Below, piece by piece: positions 12,519 to 21,383 of a stretch of 64,000 bases of DNA (positions are counted from its first letter, which is position 1; each line of letters starts with the position of its first letter). Made by a program: the position numbers and the translations under genes. The stretch is from contig ML996696.1 in the NCBI GenBank assembly GCA_010356995.1, forward strand, positions 932,364 through 996,363, read 5' to 3'. The notes below the pieces were generated by a model. That model was given only the letters and a program-made list of their open reading frames with translations, was not told the origin of the DNA and did not search any database. This DNA is from Trichodelitschia bisporula (lineage: Eukaryota; Ascomycota; Dothideomycetes; Phaeotrichales; Phaeotrichaceae).

Positions 12519-12710
12519 GAGTTCGGGTGCTGCGTTTTAGCGTGTTGATGTTACTGTTGTTGTTGTGAGGTTGTTTTTTGTTCTGGGAATGAGGGGGATA
12601 CCCGGTGTGGGAGAACGGGGTGCGGGTTGATTCATGATGATAGATAATACGTGTGTGAGAGCGAGAGGGTGGTATTACTGAGACGACCATGTACGATATA
12701 CGATGACGGG

Positions 12711-12851
12711 AGGGGGGTTGGACGCGGGCTCTCAGCAAGCATGGGTGGAGTTTCTCTTCGCTTTTCGCTCCTTCGCCATGTCTCGCGACGAAGCGGAGAA
12801 TGAAGAGAAGCTCCACCATGCCTTGCTGAGAGCCTGTGTCTGGACCCCCCT
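12711..12851. repeat. Fold-back repeat, unit 1 of 4
   Basis: Near-perfect inverted repeat. The left arm begins aggggggttggacgcgggct and continues with ctcagcaag; the reverse complement of the right end gives aggggggtccagacacaggct and the same continuation. The arms are about 60 bp, with a loop of about 20 bp around 12775-12795. It has no coding capacity and no obvious target-site duplication. It resembles a short fold-back or MITE-like element. Confidence 0.8.
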
Positions 12852-12860
12852 GGGTTCGGG

Positions 12861-13001
12861 AGGGGGGGTCGGACACGAGTTCTTAATTCATTTGCACATG
12901 GGCTTCTCTCCGTTTTTTTTGCGCCGTACACTTCGCGACGGAGTGGAGGATGGAGAGAAGCGTATTACGCAGATGATCTGCGAGCCCGCGTCCGCCTTCC
13001 C
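12861..13001. repeat. Fold-back repeat, unit 2 of 4
   Basis: Second inverted repeat, about 10 bp after unit 1. The left arm holds gggtcggacacgag and gggcttctctccg; the right arm holds cggagtggaggatggagaga and ends near agcccgcgtccgcc. The arms match less well than in unit 1 but are clearly related to those of units 1 and 4 (shared ggac-gcggg and cttctctcc blocks). Confidence 0.7.
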
Positions 13002-13013
13002 ATGGGGGGCGGT

Positions 13014-13188
13014 AGGGGGCTGGACGCGTGTTCCCTGGAAGTTCGATGGAGGCACTCTTCGTCCTCCGCTTCTTTGCTGTGGCTTGGTGACCGGGGCCGG
13101 TTGCTTATGCTATGACGCGCGACGAAGCGGGGTGTGAGGAGTCCTTCCACCCGAATTTTTCTGGGAGCGTGTGTCTGGCCCACTCCCT
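13014..13188. repeat. Fold-back repeat, unit 3 of 4
   Basis: Third inverted repeat. The left arm starts agggggctggacgcgtgttc and reaches cctccgcttc; the right arm runs from gacgaagcggggtgtgagga to gtgtctggcccactccct. It is the longest unit (about 175 bp), with diverged arms that still pair along most of their length. Confidence 0.65.
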
Positions 13189-13342
13189 GGAGGGGCCGGA
13201 CGCGGGTGCTCAGTTCATCTGGGTGTACGCTTCTCTCCGTTTTTCTGCTTCGGACACTGAGTGAGGGGGTTGGAGGATGGAGAGAGGCGTATACGCAGAT
13301 GATCTGGGAGCTCGCGTCTGTTAGACGCCCTCACCCCCTGGA
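13189..13342. repeat. Fold-back repeat, unit 4 of 4
   Basis: Fourth inverted repeat, directly abutting unit 3. The left arm starts ggaggggccggacgcgggtg and runs to cgcttctctcc; the right arm runs from ggagagaggcgtatacgcag through atgatctgggagctcgcgtc. It shares with unit 2 the block gcagatgatctg. Confidence 0.65.
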
Positions 13343-13692
13343 GGAGAGGATGAGGTTGACTTCGAGACGGGTGTTGTGTTAATATGCAATTCTATGATGA
13401 GAAGGTCTTCCTTCGGCGCGCAGCGGTGATGTTGATATCCCCGCTTTTACAAGATGAGGGGTTCGCCCTTCAGCACCGAGTTCTAGCGGTGATGTCGATA
13501 TGCATACTCCTACAGTCCATGTACACATCAAAATACTCAGACATGAATTGATAGAGCGGAGAAACGCCATGCCCATGCCCATGCCCAACCCTTCACACCA
13601 TCATCTACTCGCCCATCCTACACTTTCTTTTGGTTTCGTCATCGGCCGCACAGTAGTCGTTCACATCTCCAGTCCTCGCCGTCCCGCAGAGC
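13343..13692. other. 3' flank of MDM35 with short direct repeats
   Basis: Holds two related blocks of about 45 bp containing agcggtgatgttgatatcc (about 13424-13442) and agcggtgatgtcgatatgc (about 13485-13503), and a small (gcccat)n run at 13567-13588. No gene is seen. Confidence 0.5.
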
Positions 13693-14109
13693 TCATGACC
13701 CCTTCCTCAACCACGTGTCGTCCGACTCCTTGCTCTCTACGCGTGCCTCTTCGATCAGGACGTCTATTCCGCGGTCTTTGAGGGCTTTCTGTCTCCCGTC
13801 AGCATAATCCTCACCCGCCTCAACCCCTCCACCCCAAAAAAAAAAGGGAGCTAAGCAACGTACATTCAAACAAGCCTTATACTCCACAAACAGCGGCGCA
13901 CACTCATCGCTCCTCGCCGCGCCACGGAGGAACTCTACCATCCGTCAGGATAGATACATGAAAAGTGGAGGGCCGGGAGACGTACTTTCGCTGTACCATT
14001 TTAAGAAGCAGCTATCATACCGCCTCCCCTGCGTTAGCTAGGGAACGGGGGGAAGGGGAGACGCGGACTCTTTAACTTCATTACACTCCGGCGCGAGGGA
14101 GGCGGACAT
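13693..14109 (-). CDS. MDM35: Mdm35/TRIAP1-type twin CX9C mitochondrial protein
   Basis: Small intermembrane-space protein that binds Ups/PRELI proteins and supports phosphatidic acid and phosphatidylserine transfer between mitochondrial membranes. It is easy to miss because it is split into four tiny exons: 14109..14069, 14023..13986, 13934..13864 and 13788..13693, giving 81 aa. The spliced product starts MSASLAPECNEVKERYDSC and contains FLKWYSEKFLRG, the family signature. Both CX9C pairs are intact: C9/C19 and C38/C48 (ECAPLFVEYKAC). The C-terminal helix KALKDRGIDVLIEEAR matches the family. Intron 1 uses the unusual donor GTCCGC. Import would be by the Mia40 disulfide relay. The match along the whole chain makes the call firm. 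Confidence 0.92.
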
Positions 14110-14862
14110 TTCGTTCTTCTTTGATTTCCTTTTCGGGGGCACTGGAGGCGGGATGGTTGGTAGCTGTGTGTGTTTGAATGTTTAGGTATTTGGGTGACTT
14201 CGTATGTGAAGAATAGGTCGTGAATACAAAATTGGGCGGTTTGTATCGAAGTGAGAATGGTATGCGGTTTGATGCCGACGTCACGCCGCCCGCGCCAAGC
14301 AACCGGCCCGGACCCGCGCTCCAGGAACAAAGCGGCGCGTGGCGTCGGGTGGGATTGGCGAATCAGATGGGCGGTGGGTGGACGACGTGCCCTGGGCTGG
14401 ATGGGGAAGGAGATTTGAGAAGAGGTAGGTATGTTAGCTTGGGCCGTCGTGATTTGGATTTATAGGATTGAGTTGCTAGCCTGTGATAAGCAGCCAGGAG
14501 TCGGTTCCGGGAGACAATGCTACGCGAGGTAATCGATGAGGTCGTAAATGACTAGTCACACACAGCACAATTCACGCGAACAGAGCATTTGAAAGCATGA
14601 TGACGACTACGACTACGGTCGGCCAGGGGGTTCAGTTCTCTACCTCATTCCATCCACAGCAGAACGCAGGGCCTCGTCCCCTGGACAACAGGAATACAGA
14701 CACACACCGCTAGCCGCTTTTCAACAGGTGCCACAAGACCCCTATCAGAAGAACTCAATCCTTCCAGCGCCTAGCCACACCCTACACATAACCGTTACAC
14801 AGAAGAATCGAATCTCAGAGGCTTCGAACCACCCCCCAACCGCACCGTCTCACCAACACCAC
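14110..14862. other. Intergenic region between MDM35 start and GH17 gene end
   Basis: About 750 bp, upstream of MDM35 and 3' flank of the GH17 gene. It contains no frame with motifs and no clear repeat. Confidence 0.5.
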
Positions 14863-16374
14863 CTACGAATCCCCATTGTCATAAATCCCCCAAAACCGCT
14901 CCGCCCCAAAAGTCCCAGGTGTATCCTCCTTCCACCCACTATTGAACGCCGAAAAAAGGAACACATCACTCTTCAAATGCTTCCGAATACTCATAATCGC
15001 AGCGACCTGGTGCAACCTCCCCGGCACCGCATGACCATTGTTCTGTCCGCGCGCCGGCCACCCGGTCTCCGTAACCACAACCCGCTGCACGTCGCGCTTG
15101 CGACTATGCGCCGCGGCGCAGCGTTCGAGAGCCCGGACTTGTTGCGCGACGAACCACCCCGACGCCGCCGCGATGATGTTCGGGTTGAAGAACGGGTGGA
15201 TGTTGGCTGCGACGAAGTCACCGGCGTCCGGGCCGCAGAGTTGAGGGTTTGCGAGGATGGCGCTCTGCGTGTCGACGTGCACGACCGGGCCCTGGTACCC
15301 GGCGGCGCGCAGTTGAGAACGCGCAGCCTGGACAGCCGCGATAACCGTCCCAACGGGCGTGCCCCTCTCCACATCTTCGTTCCCGATGCTAATAGTCTCG
15401 AACACGTCCCAACTCCCCCCAGTAGCCTGCACCGCATTGACAATAGTCTGAATCTGCGCCGGGACGCTATCCAGGAAGAAAATTCCCATAAACACCTTCT
15501 TGCCCGTCGCGCGCGCGGCGTTGATCACATTCTCCGGCTGGCCGCAATCCGTACCATAAACCCGAATCCGGCTATACCCGACGAGCTTCTGAAAGTCGGA
15601 CAGAGTGTCGTCGGCCGTTTTGCAGGAGTGGTTTTCGACGGTCCCCTTGTACCCGTTCCAGGTTATGCCATACCCCTGGGGGATGTCTTGGAAGAGGGCG
15701 CGCACGGGCACGTTGGCGAAGGCGGACATGTCGGCGGAGGGGTCGCTGGCGACTACCTCGTCGGAGGCGGAGAAGGAGGGGGGGGCGGGGGGGAGAGGGA
15801 CGGTGTCTTCTGGGGGCGCTGATTCCGATGCCGGGGCGGGAGCGGGAGCGGGGGCGGGGGCTGGATTTGCGGGTGGAGCTGGCGCGGGAGGAGCCGGCGC
15901 CGCAGGAGCCGGAGCCGGAGCCTCGAGAGCCTCAGGAGCTTCGGCAGCCACGGGAGCCACGGGCGCGACAGGAGCCACAGGCGCAGCCGGAGCCGGAGCC
16001 ACGGGAGCAGCAGGAGGAGCCGGAGCCGGAGCCGGAGGAGCAGGCGTCGGCGCAACGGGAGCGGGAGCCGGAGGAGCCGCAGGCGCAGGCGCAGGCGTCG
16101 CAGCGGTGCCGGCGCCCGCGACGGACAGCATGTTGCCTTCCTCATCAACGAAGACGGTGACGTCGGGCTCGGTGACTGTAACCCATTCCACCTGCGTGAC
16201 GAGGGCACGCTTGTGGATGTGGTGCGCTGGGGGGGGTTAGATGGGTTTGCGGGGTGGGGGGAGAGGGGAGAGGGCTGGAGGGCTTGGGGGCTTAAAGAAC
16301 TTACCGTGAGGGTGCGCAAGCGCAAACCCAACGTTGGCCGCAGCCACAAGTGAGAGAATGGCCGCAGCCTTCAT
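14863..16374 (-). CDS. Secreted GH17 cell-wall beta-glucanase/glucosidase
   Basis: Cell-wall enzyme acting on beta-1,3-glucan. Exon 1 (16374..16305) encodes a signal peptide MKAAAILSLVAAANVGFALA; a 78-bp intron follows; exon 2 (16226..14863) gives a total of 477 aa. After a KR site (HHIHKR, likely Kex2 cleavage) comes EWVTVTEPDVTVFVDEEG, then about 110 residues of Ala/Pro repeats, and then the GH17 barrel from about residue 200: YGITWNGYKG, YSRIRVYGTDCGQ, ISIGNEDVERGTP (acid/base Glu), VVVTETGWPARGQNNG (nucleophile Glu) and FSAFNSGWKED. It resembles the Scw/BtgE group of fungal GH17 proteins rather than plant-type enzymes. The Ala/Pro linker probably spans the wall. Exact substrate mode (endo- or transglycosylase) is not decided by sequence. 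Confidence 0.9.
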
Positions 16375-19312
16375 GTTGCGGATTGGCGAGAGGACGGTTT
16401 ACACAGCTACCGCCAGCGGTGTCAGTCGTGCAAACGATGTGCATCGTGGTGCTAACTCACCGATTTCGAGAACGTGCACGGAGCGGGCGATTGTAACCGA
16501 GGAATGAGGATACGGTTGCTTGGGCCTGCCCGGAATGTTCTTTCGTCGATGTGTTTTGTTTTGAGGAAAGAGAATGTGAACACTTCGCAGAAGATAAAAA
16601 GGAGCGTGGAGGACCCAGTAAGCCCGAGCAGGAAAAACGAGGACCCGCTCTAGTTGCTGACGACGATAAGACGAAAAGACCGTATAACGTGTTGGTGAAA
16701 AAGAGAGAAGAGACGAGAGGAGGTGGGGGAGGGAGGAAGAGGACCCAAAGATTAAGTCTGGGAGCATATTGCCCCACGGACGGCGAGGCGGGTGCCTGCC
16801 AAGATTCACCCAGCATTCGAACGCCTGCTCGTTCAGGACCCAGGCTACATCGAAGCCTCGCCTTACCCATCCCCAAGCCTAACACAACAAGAAACAAACA
16901 TCAGCGAGGTAAACGCCCCGGCCGACCTAGGCACGCCCAATCTCCCTTCTCGTACCTCACTCAGCACAACAGCGCAGGATTCGTCCCTCGACCCAACCGG
17001 CATGGGTCCTCCCCGGCCCTAGCCTTGTATATGCCAGACGTTTAATCTGCGCGTCCGCTGTGTCTACCGTTGGGTTCTGTTGCCGGCGCCGAGGCGGGAG
17101 ATGCGGATTGGTTGACTGGGGCGGAACCTGTATACCCGTCGTCGCAATGTCGCCGAGTGACGTCGCCGCCGCAAGGCTCGCCGCACACCAGCTGCCCAGC
17201 CCAGGCAGGCTTTAGACGCGCCGTCAAAAGAAGCCGAGGGTCGTGAAGGAGGGTGCCGCAAGCGCGCTCCGCCGTTCTCTGGACCCTCAATCAGTCCCAA
17301 TATTCCTGAAAGTAGGAGAATAATCACGTCTTTCCCGTTCACCCAAGAAACGTCCAAAGCTGCAGTACCAAGATGCAGCATCGCAACGCAGCTGCATCGA
17401 CACCCCGCCATGCTGCACCGTTTCGTTTCGCCCTCCATGCGTGCAGGACACTAGTCTGACGTACGTGCCTTGACAGCCGCCCTCGCATTCTGACTCGATG
17501 CCGGGGCCGATCAGGCACAGTACCAAGGATACGCTGGGCCGGCCGGCCCCTCCGCCGTGCCGCAAGCAAACACGAGCGAATGCCTGCCTCGTCCAAAAAG
17601 AGACCAAAGAGAGCGATCCCAACTTGGAAGGAACTCATAAACCTGCTGGGGGCCGTTTGGCGCTTATGCCCATCCGCACACGGGCGTGTTGGTGTCAATT
17701 GCCCTCCGCACGGCCATGCATATCCATCATTCCCTCCAGCCAGCGCCTTCTAGAACGGCGCGCCTTGCTGTGCGTAGGCCCACGGTCCGCACACAGGCAA
17801 AACCGTGCCGCGCACGGCCGTGTATCCGTGTCCCCACAGCCCCGCCTTCTAGAAGCGCACTCCATCTCGCCTCAGGACAGCGCATCGTTAGGCTGCGCAC
17901 CAAGGGCTATCGGTCGCAGTGCGTCGCGGGGCTTCAGGCAGCGGGGCATCAGGCAGCGGGGCGCACGATCGCGTCCCCGCTCCGATCCCCCTAGCCACCC
18001 CTGAGGTCGTTCCATCGCCGTACAGCAGACCGTCATCGCCATACAGCAGCCTGTGAGACCCAGAACTAGAGATGTGAGCAACACTCCACAGAGCCCTTGA
18101 TCGACCTACCAGGTATGAGACGTGAGTAGTCCTAGATATTTGGAACGAAACGACGTCGTGTCGTCGTCGCCTAGCGCAGTGGAGTTGTCTGGGCCAAGGA
18201 GCGTGTAGAGCGGCTGGACGGGAACGGGAGGCGGCATGTGGGGCGTCGTGCAGTGGCGCCCGCTTCGTCCCGCGGGGGAGGGGGGCGCCACTTGTGGGAT
18301 TGAGGGTTGGTGCAACGACATGATAGAAGGGGAGGAGGGGCACGGCATGGTTTGCTGTTCGTGATACTAGGTGTGCGCTATGGAGGTTGGGTGCTGGACT
18401 GGTTGGGCGCTGGACTGGACGGCTGCATTCACGGTCGCGATTGCGCTTCGCGAACAGGAAGGGCGGCGGCGATGCGATGCCCGAGATGGAGGAAAGGAGA
18501 GATGCTTCACGGTAAACACAAAAATTCCAGCCCATCCACGCCCAATTCCCCCTCTACATCAGTATACCGACATCACACCTTCAAGCGCCCTCACACACGC
18601 ACACCACTCCTCTCCAACCAGCCACCATCCCCTCCCCCGAGTCCGCCCCAAGCAGATGGCGAGCTGCATAATCCACCCGCGCACCAAACATCCGACATCC
18701 TCCGCACTTCGGCCTTGGCCGTTCACCCACCCATCACATGGGCAATGAGCCTCTCGCGCCTCCTCTTCCCCCTCGAAGCTCGACGCTCAAACCCCGCTCT
18801 TCATCTGCCCAAGCCCATCACCCTCCTCACGACCAAAATCGTCCTTCCCATATCCCCTTTTGAACACGGAGCCTTGGCCTAAACGCGTTCTTTCAACATC
18901 TCCCTCTTCCAGAGTCAGGCTGAACCGCTACTTCCATCAGCTCGTCTCTGCGTTTTGCGTTTTGCATTTTGCGTTTTGCGTTTGGCATACCCCGCTTCAT
19001 TCGTCCCTCCTAGCATCGCGCTCAACCGTCCCCACCAGCTTCCTCTTTTGGCCGAAGCATTTAAACAAGCCGCATCAGCATCTACAGTAAACAGGCTCGG
19101 CCCGAACCAACGCTCCTACCCTCGATCCGATTCCCATCCGCGTCATATCCCACGCGCCCAATAACCGTAAGGCCATAATTCCTAACCCTCCCCCCGCTCC
19201 CACCCAATCACCCACTAACACCCCTCAGCCTCCCGACATCGGGCACCGCCATATAAACCCGCCTGACCCCACCAAAAACCCATCACCACCCCACCACACC
19301 TCCCTCACCACA
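16375..19312. other. Long intergenic region between divergent GH17 and MDR genes
   Basis: About 2.9 kb with many short frames on both strands, none with domain motifs, signal peptides or workable splice extensions. It probably carries two promoters and long leaders. C/T-rich leader-like sequence precedes 19313. A 7-bp tandem repeat lies at 18950-18986. Confidence 0.5.
18950..18986. repeat. Seven-bp tandem repeat (gcgtttt)n
   Basis: About five copies of gcgtttt with one a/g variation. Simple microsatellite about 330 bp upstream of the MDR gene. Confidence 0.8.
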
Positions 19313-20452
19313 ATGTCCACCTCCACCGCCCCCCCAATCCCCCCCTCAACCCTAACCCTCCTCCACATCCCCGCCACCGGCGCCCTAACCCTAACCCCGC
19401 ACCCAACCCCCACCCCGAGCAGCACGCAACACCTCCTCTCCACCGCCGCCACCTCCCTAACGCGGGACGAACTCACCTGGGCCGAACCGCTGTCCGCAAC
19501 ACCCTCCCCGATCCCAGGCTACGCCTTCGCCGGCACGATCCTGACCTCCCCTCAACCAGCCCCCTTCCCCTCCCTCGACGACGAAACGGACTACACCCCC
19601 ACGCCGCTCCTCCCGCCCAGCCGCGCGCGCCGCGCCTCCACGTCCAGTCTATCGGCGCCGCATGCCCGGGCTTTCGTGTATGGCACACGTGTTTATGGAT
19701 TGACTGCGTTTTCGCGCCCTGGGTGTGCAAGAGGGATGGCTGTTGCGGAAGCCAGCGAGTGTGCGCGCATGCCTGCGAATCTGACCTATGAAGAAGCAGC
19801 CGCCGTGCCGATGGGGGCGTTGAGTGCGTGGCAAGGCTTATTCGAGCGCGGGGGTTTGGAGGTGCCGGATGAGGAGTATTGGGAGACCGAGGGTGAGGGC
19901 CGCGGTGGGGAGGAGGGTAGGATTGAGGCCGGAGAGGCCCCGCGTCGAGCGCCGTCGACGGGCAAGAGGGTGCTCGTTACTGGTGCTGCCGGGCAGGTCG
20001 GTGTGTGGGCCGTACAGCTGGCGGCATGGGCTGGTGCCACGGTGGTCGGGGTGTGCGGGGCTGGGAATGCGGATTTCGTGCGCGAGCTTGGTGCTGACGA
20101 GGTTATCAACTATAAGACGACGAGTGTGGGGCGGTGGGTGGGAGAGGGAGAGGGACGGAAGTTTGACCTTGTGCTTGATACGGTGGGCGGGGACCTGGTG
20201 CCCGACCTTAAGGCCGCAGTGAGGGAGGGCGGACGGCTGGTGACTATTGCCGCGCCGGTGGAAGGGCTGCCGGATGCCTATTTCATCGTGAGACCGGATG
20301 GCGGGATACTAGAGGGGGTGACGCGGTTGATTGAGCGCGGCCTTGTACGGCCGGTGGTGGATAGTGTGTGGGGGTTGGGGGACTGGAAGAGGGCGTTTGA
20401 GAAGGTGGAGAGCGGGCATTCGCGTGGAGCGGTAGTGGTGAAGATTGAATAA
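19313..20452 (+). CDS. MDR-family NADPH:quinone oxidoreductase / zinc-free alcohol dehydrogenase-like protein
   Basis: Single-exon gene of 379 aa. The N-terminal GroES-like half includes PGYAFAGTI and YGLTAFSRPG; the cofactor half has VLVTGAAGQVGVWAVQLA, the AAxGxVG NADP(H)-binding turn of the quinone-oxidoreductase branch, followed by ELGADEVINYKT and FDLVLDTVGGDL. No zinc-binding cysteine cluster is visible, consistent with the zinc-independent QOR type. A Ser/Arg-rich insert (about residues 100-120) and an acidic Gly/Glu insert (about 185-215) enlarge it. The ATG at 19313 sits in an A/C-rich leader. The substrate is unknown; cytosolic reductase of quinones or enals is the usual role. Confidence 0.85.
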   Translation: MSTSTAPPIPPSTLTLLHIPATGALTLTPHPTPTPSSTQHLLSTAATSLTRDELTWAEPLSATPSPIPGYAFAGTILTSPQPAPFPSLDDETDYTPTPLLPPSRARRASTSSLSAPHARAFVYGTRVYGLTAFSRPGCARGMAVAEASECARMPANLTYEEAAAVPMGALSAWQGLFERGGLEVPDEEYWETEGEGRGGEEGRIEAGEAPRRAPSTGKRVLVTGAAGQVGVWAVQLAAWAGATVVGVCGAGNADFVRELGADEVINYKTTSVGRWVGEGEGRKFDLVLDTVGGDLVPDLKAAVREGGRLVTIAAPVEGLPDAYFIVRPDGGILEGVTRLIERGLVRPVVDSVWGLGDWKRAFEKVESGHSRGAVVVKIE

Positions 20453-20619
20453 TCGGGGAAAGGAGGCGGGGAGGGGTAATGATGTTATGAATTAGTGTTT
20501 CTCGTGCTGTCAGTATTAGACTGTCCTCGCATCAGTGTGAGGTTACAAGTGGCGTGGGGGACAATGTCATAGCCTTGCTCTATATTTTCATATGGTGACT
20601 AGGATGGGAGATATCGTAC

Positions 20620-20850
20620 TTGTGAGGTAGTAATGGAAGCAGAGGCTTGACTCAGCATTGGCAGCGGGTATGAAGTGAAAGATTGTAAAGACACGAGGAG
20701 AGAAGAAGGAGAGGGAGCGACGAAGCCGTCCTTAAATGCATGCAAGTGCCACGCGTCCCCTTCCCCAGGGCGCCCCTTCTGTCAATGTGTACTTTCCCAA
20801 GAACGCGATGTGCTCCTTCCACCATATGACATGTCGGCCTTAGGTCTACC
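20620..20850 (+). repeat. Dispersed repeat, copy A
   Basis: Related to sequences near 48455 and 56880. Shared blocks in order: gtagtaatggaagcagaggc, tatgaagtgaaagattgta, and cccaagaacgcgatgtgctc followed by ctt. It does not encode a protein and shows no clear terminal repeats. The element class is unknown. Confidence 0.55.
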
Positions 20851-21327
20851 TCAGATACCGATGGCATATTAGATAGCATTCGATCCTCAATGGTGCTTCT
20901 CTATGCTGTTTGACCATGGCCTTGCTGGTACACAAGCCCATCACTGCAATCGATGCCATAGCCGTTGCTAAATATTCGCGTATTCTTGTGTGGCAGTGGT
21001 GGTGGTAGCTATCAAGAGCGTTCGGTACAGAATGGCAGCCTCATCGCGGCGTCGTGTTGCTAATTCAGTCCGTCAGCCTTGCAGCGGGTAATTGCTCGCG
21101 GATATCCAGTAAAAGGCGGGAGGGCAGGCAAGGACACGACAGCACTCAGCACCCAGCACGACGTGAAGCCCATCAACCAAAAGTCAATTCCCCTAAACTC
21201 CATGAAACCCAAAGCTACCACAACCGTGTACACACGCCAGCCAAAGCCGGCACCATCATAGCAAGATACAGACGTAGCAGCAAGATAGGCATACAGACAA
21301 ACAGTCACTCTTAGCCATTTTCACCCA

Positions 21328-21355
21328 CCCCCCCCCCCCCCCCCCCCCCCCCCCC
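21328..21355. repeat. Poly-C tract, 28 bases
   Basis: Uninterrupted run of C about 30 bp beyond the PDI stop, so a G-run in the transcript strand if it lies in the 3' UTR. Confidence 0.9.
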
Positions 21356-21383
21356 TCTACCACTTCCCTTCCCCCATCACAAT

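Larger units (their letters stand above)
20453..21383. other. Intergenic region between convergent MDR and PDI genes
   Basis: Shared 3' flank of two convergent genes. It holds one copy of a dispersed repeat (about 20620-20850) and a poly-C tract at 21328-21355. No gene is seen. Confidence 0.6.

Noticed and set aside
12519-12568. Continuation of LST7 across the N run
   Set aside because: The number of real bases in the gap is unknown, so no frame can be carried across it.
15605-16240. Plus-strand Gly/Ala-rich frame of 211 codons
   Set aside because: Antisense shadow of the Ala/Pro linker of the GH17 gene; it arises from repeated codons and has no motif.
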